Assembly (NCBI GenBank): GCA_041569895.1
Contig: JBFFXF010000283.1
Coordinates: 1-9,394 of the forward strand
DNA length: 9,394 nt
DNA from: JBFFXF01 sp041569895
GTDB lineage: Bacteria > Planctomycetota > UBA8108 > JACQVS01
Direction of reading: 5' to 3'
The notes under the pieces: model-generated
The model's database searches: none
Seen by the model: the letters and a program-made list of their open reading frames with translations, nothing else
What the model was told of the DNA's origin: nothing
Shown: piece by piece, positions 1 to 7,361 of the stretch
How the letters are laid out: each line of letters begins with the position of its first letter
Numbering within the stretch: the stretch's first letter is position 1
Program-made: the position numbers and the translations under genes

Positions 1-127
1 CCGACAAACGCTCATGAAAAACAACACGTTTGACCTGGTCTTCAAGACAGCGATGTCGCAAGCTTGAATTGACGGCTCGAGCGAGCCAGCTCGCGCGTCG
101 CTGAACTTCAAGACGGGAGGATCGGTC
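1..127. other. Left-edge leader region upstream of the first gene
   Basis: The first 60 or so bases are clearly poorer in G+C than the rest of the window. On the plus strand one frame is open from the left edge to a TGA at 65-67 (last residues KTAMSQA), so this may be the tail of a gene lying outside the window. It is only about 21 codons and I do not recognise it. The motif CTTCAAGAC occurs twice (40-48 and 106-114). A short inverted repeat, GCGAG-CCAG-CTCGC, lies near 82-95. Bases 115-120 (GGGAGG) are the ribosome binding site of the next gene. No convincing -35/-10 pair was found. Confidence 0.3.
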
Positions 128-1948
128 ATGCACGCCTCGACGAATCGCCACTCCGGAACACGCGCCATGCTCCCCGGAGCGCTTCTTGCTGTCTTCCTCG
201 TTTCTCCCGGGGCGCTGGTCGCGGAGCCGGGGCCCGAACACTGGTTGCCGGGTGACGTCATCGGTTTCGTGCGTGTCCGCGAGCCCGCCAAGACGCTGCG
301 ACGACTGCTCGAGTCGGATCTCCGCAAGCAGGTCGAGGCGACCGCGATCTACCGGCACCTCCGGGAGGAGCGCGACGGACGGAAGCTCCTCGATGCGATC
401 GACGACATCGAGTCCGGGGCCGGTCGCGACGCGATCGACGTCGTCGACGACGTCCTCGGGCGCGACATGATCGTCGGCGTTCGCCTCACCTTCCCGCCGT
501 CGGTTCTCTTCATCGGACGGTCCCGCAGCGCGGCCGCGCTCGAGAAGGGTGTCGAGTCTTTGAAGGCGATCGTGCGCCACAAGAACGACGACAAGTTCCC
601 GCGGACCGAGTCGCGCGACCACGGCGGCGTCACCATCGAGACGACCGCCGGCGGCCACGTCTCGTGGGCCGTGAAGGGCGACACGCTGTTCATCTCGAAC
701 AGCGCGCGGTCGGTCGAGGACATGATCGACCTGGCGTCGGGCAAGGGGCCGGAGTCGCTCGCGAAGTCGGAGGCGTTCGCCGCCGCGCTCGAGGGTAACG
801 GCAACGAGATCGCCACCGCCGCGTTCCGGCCGCAGTTCGTGCCCGACTTCCGGCTCCCCGAGCACGCCGACAATCCGCTCGGCAGCCTGGTCGCCTCCGG
901 CTGGCTCGAGGCGCTCCGCGTCAGCGATCTGGTCTCCTTCCGCCTGCTGCACGACGATGACGGGGTCCGTCTTCGCGTCGACGTCAACGCGAAGAAGGAG
1001 CTCGGGAAGGACGCCGCGAGCATCTTCTTCCCGACCCGCGGCGCGGCGGAGGACGCGGGCGAGCTCGCATTCCTCGAGTCGGGCGGCCTCGTCGGGCTGA
1101 TCCACATGCGGCGCGACATCGCGAAGTGGTGGCACAAGCGCGACCAGTTCCTCGACGAGCGTCGCGCGGCCGACCTGCTCAACGCCAACACGTTCCTGAG
1201 CATCTTCTTCGGCGGCGTCTCCTTCCAGGACGAGGTGCTGCCGGAGCTCGAGGAGGGCGTCACCGTCGTCAGCCGGCGGCTGTCGTACGATGGGCTCGGC
1301 GGCACGCCGCAGCCGCAGATCCCCGGGTTCGCGGTGATCTTTCGCCTGAAGGAGTCCGCGACGCTCGCGCAGCGCGTGTCGTCGGCTTTCTTTCAGCTGA
1401 TCACCGTGATCAACCTCAACCGCGGCCAGAACAACAAGGGCGCGCCGTTCGTGCTGCGCTCCGAGAAGGTGGGCGACTTCGAGATGTCCGTCGCCGACCT
1501 CAATCCGATCGGACGCGAGGGCGGGGAGCTCGGGATCGAGTACAACTTCTCGCCGAGCCTCTCGGTGGTCGGGAACCGGATCGTCTTCGGCTCCAACAAG
1601 GAGCTCGTCCGCGAGCTCATCGACGAGCTGGCGCGGAAGCGATCGAAGAAGAACGTTGACCGGACGACGGCGATCGACGCCATCCGCGTCCGCGGCGCCG
1701 AGCTCAGGAAGCTCCTCGACGCCAACCTCGAGTTCCTGACCAACGCCATCGTCATCGGCGAGGGCATCAGCGCCGACGAGGCGCGCGGTCGCCTGCATGC
1801 GATCGGCGAGATCATCGACTTCTTCGACGGCCTCTCGGTGACGACCCGGTTCGGCGACGGCGCCGCGTCGCTCGAGGTCTCGGCGGACATGGCCGCCCGC
1901 GGCACGACCGTGCGGACGGGCGCGCGCAGCGACAGGGCGCGGTTCTGA
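128..1948 (+). CDS. Secreted protein of unknown function, DUF3352-like
   Basis: This is a 606-residue protein with an N-terminal signal peptide: basic residues at R7 and R12, a hydrophobic core at about 15-31, and a likely signal peptidase I site after ALVA (residue 32). It should therefore be exported, and no other membrane segment is evident. The start just after the signal (HWLPGDVIGFVRV, then REPAKTLRRLL) and the general pattern of alternating strands and helices resemble DUF3352-type proteins of Planctomycetota and Acidobacteriota, but I cannot confirm the family and know of no biochemical function. No catalytic motif or cysteine cluster stands out. The ATG at 128 is supported by GGGAGG seven bases upstream. 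The gene ends 85-91 bases before the DUF1800 gene on the same strand and may be co-transcribed with it, although that gap holds a small repeat tract. That it is a real secreted protein is well supported; its role is unknown. Confidence 0.85.
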   Translation: MHASTNRHSGTRAMLPGALLAVFLVSPGALVAEPGPEHWLPGDVIGFVRVREPAKTLRRLLESDLRKQVEATAIYRHLREERDGRKLLDAIDDIESGAGRDAIDVVDDVLGRDMIVGVRLTFPPSVLFIGRSRSAAALEKGVESLKAIVRHKNDDKFPRTESRDHGGVTIETTAGGHVSWAVKGDTLFISNSARSVEDMIDLASGKGPESLAKSEAFAAALEGNGNEIATAAFRPQFVPDFRLPEHADNPLGSLVASGWLEALRVSDLVSFRLLHDDDGVRLRVDVNAKKELGKDAASIFFPTRGAAEDAGELAFLESGGLVGLIHMRRDIAKWWHKRDQFLDERRAADLLNANTFLSIFFGGVSFQDEVLPELEEGVTVVSRRLSYDGLGGTPQPQIPGFAVIFRLKESATLAQRVSSAFFQLITVINLNRGQNNKGAPFVLRSEKVGDFEMSVADLNPIGREGGELGIEYNFSPSLSVVGNRIVFGSNKELVRELIDELARKRSKKNVDRTTAIDAIRVRGAELRKLLDANLEFLTNAIVIGEGISADEARGRLHAIGEIIDFFDGLSVTTRFGDGAASLEVSADMAARGTTVRTGARSDRARF

Positions 1949-1951
1949 TGT

Positions 1952-1997
1952 CCGGGTCCGGGTTCGGGCACGGGGACGGGAACGAGGACGGAGTCGG
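1952..1997. repeat. Short GGGNAC-type hexamer tract (small relative of the larger repeat blocks)
   Basis: Four bases after the TGA of the first gene lies a purine-rich run of approximate hexamers of the type CGGGTC, CGGGCA, CGGGGA and CGGGAA, ending in GAGGACGGAGTCGG. Pieces such as TTCGGGCACGGG and GGGAACGAGGACG also occur, exactly or nearly so, in the hexamer tracts at 4911-4968 and 7248-7276. It is therefore a third, reduced occurrence of the same repeat vocabulary, in the same strand orientation. Confidence 0.6.
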
Positions 1998-2026
1998 TTT
2001 CCCTGTCATGTCGGGATATATCGACC

Positions 2027-2033
2027 GAGGGAG
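2027..2033 (+). promoter_or_regulatory. Ribosome binding site that decides the DUF1800 start
   Basis: GAGGGAG directly abuts an ATG at 2034 but lies six bases before a second in-frame ATG at 2040. Normal Shine-Dalgarno spacing favours 2040, which removes two residues (MV) from the longest reading frame. Confidence 0.6.
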
Positions 2034-2039
2034 ATGGTC

Positions 2040-3386
2040 ATGAGCACGACCCGCACGGATACGCGACCGGACGGGGGAGCCGACGCGGGCGTCCTCGACG
2101 CCGGCCCGGAGGCTCTCGAGACTTTCCGTCCCGGCGTCGACGGCGCGTGGGACCGCGGCGCGGCGGCCCACCTCGCCCGCCGCAGCGGCTTCGGCATGCC
2201 GCCCGCGACCGTCGACCGGATCCTCGAGCAGGGTCCGGCGGCGGCGGAGTCGCTGGTCGCCGACGCCCGGCGAGACGGGGGTGGCACGCAGCTCTTCGAC
2301 ACCGCGCGATCGCTCAACAGCATCGACGCGGCGCAGTCGTGGTGGCTCCACCGCATGCTGCAGGGCGCCAGCCCGCTGCGCGAGAAGGTGGCGCTCTTCT
2401 GGCACGGACACTTCGCGACCTCCGACAAGAAGGTCGAGAACCCCCGGCTGATGCTCGACCAGATCATGCTCTTCCGGCGCCGCGGCCTCGGCCCCTTCGC
2501 CGATCTCGTGCAGCGGGTCGCCAAGGACCCGGCGATGCTGATCTGGCTCGACGGCAACCTCAATCGCGCCGGCAAGCCGAACGAGAACTTCGCTCGCGAG
2601 CTCATGGAGCTGTTCACGCTCGGCATCGGCAACTACAGCGAGGACGACATCAAGCAGGCAGCGCGAGCCTTCACGGGCTGGCACGTCCGCGGCATCTCGT
2701 TCTGGTTCAACCGCCGCGCTCACGACTTCGGCGACAAGTCACTGCTCAAACGGGCGCGGGTGAAGACTGGCGAGGAGGTCGTCGACATCTGCGTCCGGCA
2801 CCCGGCCTCGTCTCGCTTCATCGCGCGCAAGCTGTTCACGTTCTTCGTTCACCCGCAGCCTTCCGACCGGCTGACGGACGCGCTCGCCGCGCTCTACGAG
2901 CGGAGCGATCGCGACGTCGGGCGGTATCTCGGCGTGCTGCTGCGCTCGCGGGTCTTCCACGGCGAGGACGCACGCAGAGCGATCATCGCGTCGCCGGTCG
3001 ACTTCGCGATCGGCACGCTGCGTTCGCTCGAGGCGGGCGCGGCGCCGGGAAAGCTCGCCGAGCGTCTGCGGGACATGGGACAGGAGCTCTTCCGCCCGCC
3101 GAACGTCAAGGGCTGGGACGGCCACCGCGCATGGATCAACTCGACCAGCCTGATCGCCCGGCTGCGGTTCACGCTCGATCTCGTCGAGGAGGAGCCGATC
3201 GGCGCCAGGGTCCCGTGGGACCGTCTCGGCGCCGGCGGCAGCGCGCTCGACGGCATTTTCGCACGGTGCTTCCCCGGCGGCGTGAGCGCCGACCTGCGCG
3301 AGCGGGTCGCCAGCGCGTGCGGGACCACCGATGCCAGGAGGATCCTGGCGTCGGTGATGCAGTTGCCCGAATACCAGATGATCTGA
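2040..3386 (+). CDS. DUF1800 family protein
   Basis: This 448-residue protein shows the hallmarks of the DUF1800 family in order: AAHLARRSGFG near the N-terminus, the FWHGHFATS block at 120-128, PNENFARELMELFTLG at 180-195 followed by a QAARAFTGW segment, RFIARKLFTFF in the middle, the GWDG block at 358-361, and a C-terminal PEYQMI typical of the family. The length fits complete members. The biochemical role of DUF1800 is not established. The gene is nearly always found directly before a DUF1501 gene, as here (43-base gap), so the two products probably act together, possibly at or beyond the inner membrane. I see no clear signal peptide on this one: the N-terminus is Asp/Gly-rich. The start at 2040 rather than 2034 was chosen on ribosome-binding-site spacing. 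No frameshift or missing block was seen. Confidence 0.93.
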   Translation: MSTTRTDTRPDGGADAGVLDAGPEALETFRPGVDGAWDRGAAAHLARRSGFGMPPATVDRILEQGPAAAESLVADARRDGGGTQLFDTARSLNSIDAAQSWWLHRMLQGASPLREKVALFWHGHFATSDKKVENPRLMLDQIMLFRRRGLGPFADLVQRVAKDPAMLIWLDGNLNRAGKPNENFARELMELFTLGIGNYSEDDIKQAARAFTGWHVRGISFWFNRRAHDFGDKSLLKRARVKTGEEVVDICVRHPASSRFIARKLFTFFVHPQPSDRLTDALAALYERSDRDVGRYLGVLLRSRVFHGEDARRAIIASPVDFAIGTLRSLEAGAAPGKLAERLRDMGQELFRPPNVKGWDGHRAWINSTSLIARLRFTLDLVEEEPIGARVPWDRLGAGGSALDGIFARCFPGGVSADLRERVASACGTTDARRILASVMQLPEYQMI

Positions 3387-3429
3387 TAGAGATGACAGGT
3401 GTCCCCGCGACACCCCCAGGGAGGTCCGC

Positions 3430-4680
3430 ATGGCTCCGCGAAACGGCTCGAACGACTCGAACGGAAAGACGACCCGGATCCACCGCCGCGATTTTGTCAA
3501 GCTGATGGCGCTCGCCGCGACGCCGATGCCGGGCGTGCTCCTCGACGCCGCCGATCGCCTCGCGGGCGCGGAGGGCGACGGCGTCCTCGTCATGGTGCAG
3601 CTCTCCGGTGGCAACGACGGCCTCAACTCCGTGATCCCCTGCGAGGACCCGCGCTACCACCGCGCGCGGCCGTCGCTGTCGATCGGCGAGAGGCAGGCGC
3701 TGCGCCTCGAGAAGGGTGGACCGCTCGGTTTCCACCCGCAGATGACCGCGCTCCACGAGCTGTACGGCGAGGGGAACGTCGCGGTGATCGAGGGCGTCGG
3801 CTACCCGAACCCGAACCGCTCGCACTTCCGCTCGATGGAGATCTGGCACACCGCCGCTCCCGAGAAGCACGACGTGCCCTATGGCTGGCTCGGCCGCACC
3901 GTCGCCGAGCACGGCGTCGAGGCGCTCGACATCGGCGACAGCACGACGCCGCTCGCGCTCGTGGCGCCGGGGATCCAGGTGCCGGTGCTCCAGAACCTCA
4001 ACTGGCTCGACACCCTTTTCTCGTCGAAGGGCTCGGAGCTGCGCGGCATGCTGCGCACCCTTCTCGAGCGCCGCCGCGACGGCGACGCCGAGTTCCTGCG
4101 CGGCGCCTCGAGCGCGACGTTCACCCAGCTCGACAAGCTCGAGCGCATACGCGGCAAGCCGTTGCCGGTCGAGTATCCGAACTCGGCCATCGCGCAGCGG
4201 CTGGAGTGGACCGGTCAGATGATCGCCGGCGGAGTCTCGTCGCGCATCTACTACGTGTCGATGGACGGCTTCGACACCCACGCCCAGCAGGAGAACGCGC
4301 ACGCCCAGCTGATGCGGCAGTTCTCCGACGCGGTGACCGCCTTCTTCCACCACATGAAGCGGATCGACATGGCGAAGCGCGTCGTGCTGGTCGCCTTCTC
4401 GGAGTTCGGCCGCCGCCTCAAGGAGAACGGCAGCCAGGGCACCGACCACGGCGCGGCCGGCCCGCTGTGGGTGGTCTCCGAGAGCGTCCGCGGCGGCCTC
4501 ATCGGCGACCCGCCCGACCTCGAGCATCTCGACCAGGGCGACGTGCGCCACACCATCGACTTCCGCCGCGTCTACGCGACCATTCTCGAGGACGTCCTCG
4601 GCGTCGACGCGACCACGGTGCTCGGCCGCCCGTTTTCCAAGCTGGCGCTGCTCGAGGGGCGACGGCGGGCTGCCTTTTAG
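3430..4680 (+). CDS. DUF1501 family protein with Tat signal
   Basis: This is a 416-residue protein. The N-terminus carries a twin-arginine motif (HRRDFVKLM, R19-R20) followed by a moderately hydrophobic stretch to about residue 41, so export folded through the Tat system is likely. The mature part begins with the DUF1501 signature VQLSGGNDGLN (about 56-66). Further conserved blocks are MDGFDTH (278-284), AFSEFGRR (322-329), the TDHG motif (338-341) and GDVRHTIDFRRVYATIL near the C-terminus. The family has the alkaline phosphatase/sulfatase-like fold, and the Asp/His of DTH and TDHG are the likely metal-ligand type residues; no substrate is known. AGGGAGG at 3418-3424 sits five bases before the ATG. 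It follows the DUF1800 gene by 43 bases, the standard arrangement. The stop codon lies only 11 bases before the repeat block. Confidence 0.94.
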   Translation: MAPRNGSNDSNGKTTRIHRRDFVKLMALAATPMPGVLLDAADRLAGAEGDGVLVMVQLSGGNDGLNSVIPCEDPRYHRARPSLSIGERQALRLEKGGPLGFHPQMTALHELYGEGNVAVIEGVGYPNPNRSHFRSMEIWHTAAPEKHDVPYGWLGRTVAEHGVEALDIGDSTTPLALVAPGIQVPVLQNLNWLDTLFSSKGSELRGMLRTLLERRRDGDAEFLRGASSATFTQLDKLERIRGKPLPVEYPNSAIAQRLEWTGQMIAGGVSSRIYYVSMDGFDTHAQQENAHAQLMRQFSDAVTAFFHHMKRIDMAKRVVLVAFSEFGRRLKENGSQGTDHGAAGPLWVVSESVRGGLIGDPPDLEHLDQGDVRHTIDFRRVYATILEDVLGVDATTVLGRPFSKLALLEGRRRAAF

Positions 4681-4691
4681 AGGCGGCCCAA

Positions 4692-4968
<277 letters not shown>

Positions 4969-5394
4969 TTATATGCCCTCGATATGCCTCTTCATTCTCA
5001 CCGTCGCCCGCACCAGCTCCTCTCTCGTCGCGGTCGCGAAGGCCTTCCAGTTGCCGCCGCCGGTGTCGAGGCCGTCCTGTCGTATGGTGATCCAGACGCC
5101 TCCGTGGCGTGGCTCGAGGGTGCAGCGGAGCTGCATCGGGCCGCGGCGCTCGCCCTGTCGTTCCCAGGTGTAGTCGCCGACGACGAGTGACACGCCGTCC
5201 TTCTTCGTCGCGATGCGACCCTCGACGGTCGAGCCGTCGGCGCGGCGCGCGAAGAAGCGACCGCCCTCCTCCGGCTCGACGGCGGCCTCCTCCGCTTCCA
5301 TCCAGACGCGCACCTCGTCCGGATCGAGGAGGCACTGGAAGACGCGCTCGGGCGACGCATCGATGAAGATTCCGTCCGCGACGAAGTTATCCAT
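4969..5394 (-). CDS. SRPBCC superfamily protein, AHSA1/START-like
   Basis: This is a small soluble protein of 141 residues, the normal size for a single SRPBCC (START/Bet v1-like) domain. The N-terminal block IFIDASPERVFQCLLDPDEVRVWM is the typical AHSA1-type beginning, in which a strand is followed by the helix-grip helix and a Trp. The middle EGGRFFARRADGSTVEGRI and the VVGDYTWERQGERRGP / GGVWITI strands fit the same fold, and a long amphipathic helix (WKAFATATREELVRATVRMKRHI) closes the domain. These domains bind hydrophobic ligands in a cavity; nothing here shows which. Its ATG overlaps the last eight bases of the upstream permease gene (ATGGATAA contains both start and stop). There is only a weak Shine-Dalgarno sequence, so translation is probably coupled. 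Its TAA directly abuts repeat copy A. Confidence 0.88.
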   Translation of the reverse strand: MDNFVADGIFIDASPERVFQCLLDPDEVRVWMEAEEAAVEPEEGGRFFARRADGSTVEGRIATKKDGVSLVVGDYTWERQGERRGPMQLRCTLEPRHGGVWITIRQDGLDTGGGNWKAFATATREELVRATVRMKRHIEGI

Positions 5395-6829
5395 GTCTCG
5401 CTCGTCTGCGTTTTCTCAGAAACCAGAGGTAGACCGGGACCCCGCACACGATCATCGCCGTGACGACGAGCGGGAAGATCCCCGATCGTGCCGCCGGGTC
5501 CGACGGGTTGTCGATGAACCGGGAGACCCCCGTGATCGAGTCCCACAGGCTGTAGGCGAGGAACGCGACGGAGACGACGACGAACACCGCCGGCAAAAGC
5601 GGGTAGAGCGGAGCGACGAAGATGTCGTCGCGTCCCCGGTTGCGCCGGTGGATGCGGAAGTAGCCGATGATGGTCAGCAGGTAAAACGTCCACGCGGCGA
5701 ACACCACCGAGTCGGTGAGGTCGTCGAACGTCCCCACGAAGACGTAGATCGCGCCGAGAGTCCCCTGGAGCATGATCGCGACGTATGGCGTGCTGAAGCG
5801 CCGGTGGATGGCGCCGAGCGGTCGGAAGAAGGCCCCGTCCCGCGCCATCGCGAACGCGAGCCGCGGCCCCGTGAGCAGGTTGCCGTTGGCGGCGCCGAAC
5901 GTCGATCCCATGATGCCGATCGAGATCAGCGCCAGCCCCACCGATCCGTAGACCCGCTCGGCCGCCTCCGCGGCGACGCCGCCCGAGCGCGTGACGCCCT
6001 TCATCGACTCGAGATCGATGGCGCACAGGACGCCGATGTTGGCGAGCACGTAGACGATGATGATCACCAGCATGCCCGCGATGAAACCGCGCGGGATGTT
6101 GCGGCGCGGGTCGCGGATCTCGCCGCCGCTGAAGCTCAGCAGGTACCAGCCGTCGTACGCCCAGAAGATCGCCAGGAACGCCCCCTTGATCCCGACCCAG
6201 AGCCCCGCGCCTCCCGCGGGCGAGCCGTGCAGCCCCCAGAAGGGGCTCAGGTTGCCGTACTCGACGCGTCCCGGCACGAAGAGCACGGCGATCAGTGCGC
6301 CAACCGCGATGAGCTTGAGCACCGTGAACGTGTTCTGGACGGCGGCGCCCCACCGCAGGCCGGCGACGTTGGCGCCGACGAGCGCGAGGATCAGCACGAC
6401 GGGAACCGTCTTGAACCAGTGGCTGCCGGTCTCGGGCCGCAGACCGGAGGGCAGCACGTTGAACAGGAACTCCGCCGAGATCACCGCCAGCGCGGCGATG
6501 CTGGCCGAGTTGACGATCAGGAGCGTCGTCCAGCCGAAGAGGAACGCCGGGAAGCGACCGAGCGACTCGCGCAGGTAGACGTACTGCCCGCCGGCCCGCG
6601 GCATCGTCGAGCCGAGCTCGGCGAAGACGAGCGACCCGGCGAGCGCGAGCAACCCGGCGACCATCCAGCAGACGAGGATCCACCCGGGCGACGGCAGACT
6701 CTCCGCGACGGCGCGCGGTTTGATGAAAATCCCGCTGCCGATGATCGACCCGATGATGATCGACGCCGCGCTCCAGGGACCGAGGAGACGCGGAAGCTCG
6801 CTGCCGTTGGTGGTCGCGTCGGAGGACAT
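5387..6829 (-). CDS. APC superfamily amino-acid permease
   Basis: This 480-residue inner-membrane transporter has about 12 hydrophobic segments, the usual length and topology of the APC superfamily. TM1 carries the consensus GSIIGSGIF (27-35), the backbone-binding loop for the substrate amino acid. The cytoplasmic loop GGEIRDPRRNIPRG (about 235-248) is typical of the LAT-like/SteT-like amino-acid exchangers and amino acid-polyamine-organocation carriers. The C-terminus is a short basic tail (RKRRRARHG). The specific substrate cannot be read from sequence. The frame extends upstream to a TTG at 6865, but the ATG at 6829 better fits the start of the family and the presence of promoter-like elements just ahead of it. 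No Shine-Dalgarno sequence precedes it, so the message may be nearly leaderless. It is the first gene of a two-gene minus-strand operon with the SRPBCC gene. Confidence 0.93.
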   Translation of the reverse strand: MSSDATTNGSELPRLLGPWSAASIIIGSIIGSGIFIKPRAVAESLPSPGWILVCWMVAGLLALAGSLVFAELGSTMPRAGGQYVYLRESLGRFPAFLFGWTTLLIVNSASIAALAVISAEFLFNVLPSGLRPETGSHWFKTVPVVLILALVGANVAGLRWGAAVQNTFTVLKLIAVGALIAVLFVPGRVEYGNLSPFWGLHGSPAGGAGLWVGIKGAFLAIFWAYDGWYLLSFSGGEIRDPRRNIPRGFIAGMLVIIIVYVLANIGVLCAIDLESMKGVTRSGGVAAEAAERVYGSVGLALISIGIMGSTFGAANGNLLTGPRLAFAMARDGAFFRPLGAIHRRFSTPYVAIMLQGTLGAIYVFVGTFDDLTDSVVFAAWTFYLLTIIGYFRIHRRNRGRDDIFVAPLYPLLPAVFVVVSVAFLAYSLWDSITGVSRFIDNPSDPAARSGIFPLVVTAMIVCGVPVYLWFLRKRRRARHG

Positions 6830-6838
6830 GCGCGCCAG

Positions 6839-6865
6839 CGTATAGAATCGCGGGTCGCATGACAA
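6839..6865 (-). promoter_or_regulatory. Possible promoter for the permease operon
   Basis: On the minus strand, TTGTCA (6865-6860, one mismatch to TTGACA) and TATACG (6844-6839, two mismatches to TATAAT) are separated by 15 bases, slightly short of the usual 17. A transcript starting about seven bases below the -10 would begin almost at the ATG at 6829, consistent with the missing ribosome binding site. This rests only on motif matching. Confidence 0.35.
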
Positions 6866-6963
6866 CGGGGGGAGCGGGAACGGAGTTTCCGCAGAGGGGA
6901 CGGAGGGGAACGGTCCGCAGATTCCGCAGAGGGGGGTGCGAAGCTCGTCCTCGTCCTCGTCCT

Positions 6964-7000
6964 CGTCCTCGAACGCGCAGACGACAGTCCGACGAGGACG
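6964..7000 (-). other. Nested hairpin in repeat copy B
   Basis: This has the same outer stem as in copy A (CGTCCTCG with CGAGGACG). The inner arm is CAGAC-GACA-GTCCG (6978-6991). Relative to copy A, one G:C pair has become A:T (6981 with 6988). Another pair has become A opposite C on the plus strand (6979 with 6990), which is a U-G wobble on the minus strand. The tetraloop is unchanged. Confidence 0.5.
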
Positions 7001-7117
7001 GGAACGCAGATTCCGCAGATTGACGCAGATTGAGGAGACAGACCGAGAACGGAGACAGAGACCAGAGACCAGAGGTCCGAGATCAGAGATCAGAGATCAG
7101 ACATCGGACATCGGGAT

Positions 7118-7133
7118 CCGATCTCGGGATCGG
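7118..7133. other. Perfect hairpin within the TCGGNN tract
   Basis: CCGATC-TCGG-GATCGG forms a six-base stem with a four-base loop inside the hexamer tract of copy B. There is no T-run after it on either strand, so it is not a standard intrinsic terminator. Confidence 0.4.
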
Positions 7134-7238
7134 CGTCGGAATCGGTGTCGGATCTCCGAGTCGGAATCGGATCTCGGCATCGGTCTCTGTCTCCGACTCC
7201 GACGGCCCCGGTCCCGACGTTGCACACGAGGACGACGA

Positions 7239-7250
7239 CGAAGGCCTTCG
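7239..7250. other. 12-base perfect palindrome CGAAGGCCTTCG
   Basis: A fully self-complementary 12-mer lies at the junction between the GACGAC run and the GGGCAC hexamers of copy B. The matching place in copy A (4904-4914, AGGCTTTCGGG) has lost the symmetry, so it is not a conserved part of the element. Confidence 0.4.
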
Positions 7251-7316
7251 GGCACGGGCACGGGACCGGGAACGGACGAATAGATAATCCTGCCCGCCTC
7301 TTTCAAGCCAGTCCGA

Positions 7317-7334
7317 TATAATGCGGGCTCGCAT
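7317..7334 (+). promoter_or_regulatory. Promoter -10 element with an overlapping inverted repeat, upstream of the TM2 gene
   Basis: A perfect TATAAT lies at 7317-7322, 39 bases before the TM2 start, the only consensus -10 I noticed in the window. A good -35 is not evident at 17-base spacing (the candidates in 7291-7300 are weak). Directly overlapping and following it is ATGCG-GGCT-CGCAT (7321-7334), a perfect five-base inverted repeat around the expected transcription start. It could be an operator half-site pair or a 5'-end hairpin. Confidence 0.5.
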
Positions 7335-7361
7335 TCCGCCCGAGAGTCGAAGGGGTATTCC

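Larger units (their letters stand above)
6866..7276. repeat. Modular intergenic repeat element, copy B
   Basis: The gap between the divergent permease and TM2 genes is again mostly repeat. 6871-6938 holds GGGAACGG, CCGCAGAGG and CCGCAGATT units. Next come 4.5 copies of TCGTCC (6945-6971), the nested hairpin (6964-7000), and CGCAGATT units (7004-7031). Heptamer runs follow (7057-7113: AGAGACC twice, GAGATCA three times, GACATCG twice), then TCGGNN hexamers (7103-7200), ACGAGGACGACGACG (7226-7240), and GGGCAC/GGGACC/GGGAAC units to 7276. The segment 6945-7034 matches copy A 4698-4796 almost base for base except for one 9-mer fewer and a few substitutions. 7136-7156 equals 4846-4866 exactly (21 bases). 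The order of modules and the strand orientation are the same as in copy A. Confidence 0.85.

Noticed and set aside
1..67. Partial upstream gene ending at 67
   Set aside because: About 21 open codons at the window edge with no recognisable motif are too little to call a gene; it is mentioned only in the leader-region entry.
3169..4551. 460-codon minus-strand reading frame opposite DUF1800/DUF1501
   Set aside because: It spans two well-supported genes in antisense and has no recognisable domain.
5213..6862. 549-codon plus-strand reading frame opposite the permease
   Set aside because: Its Arg/Asp/Glu-rich composition is typical of the complement of a GC-rich membrane-protein gene; the minus-strand permease has clear family motifs.
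6830..6865. TTG start for the permease giving 12 extra residues
   Set aside because: There is no ribosome binding site before it, it overlaps the promoter-like motifs, and the ATG at 6829 gives a normal N-terminus.
7118..7133. Intrinsic terminator
   Set aside because: The hairpin is sound, but no T-run follows on either strand and the place is just upstream of a promoter.
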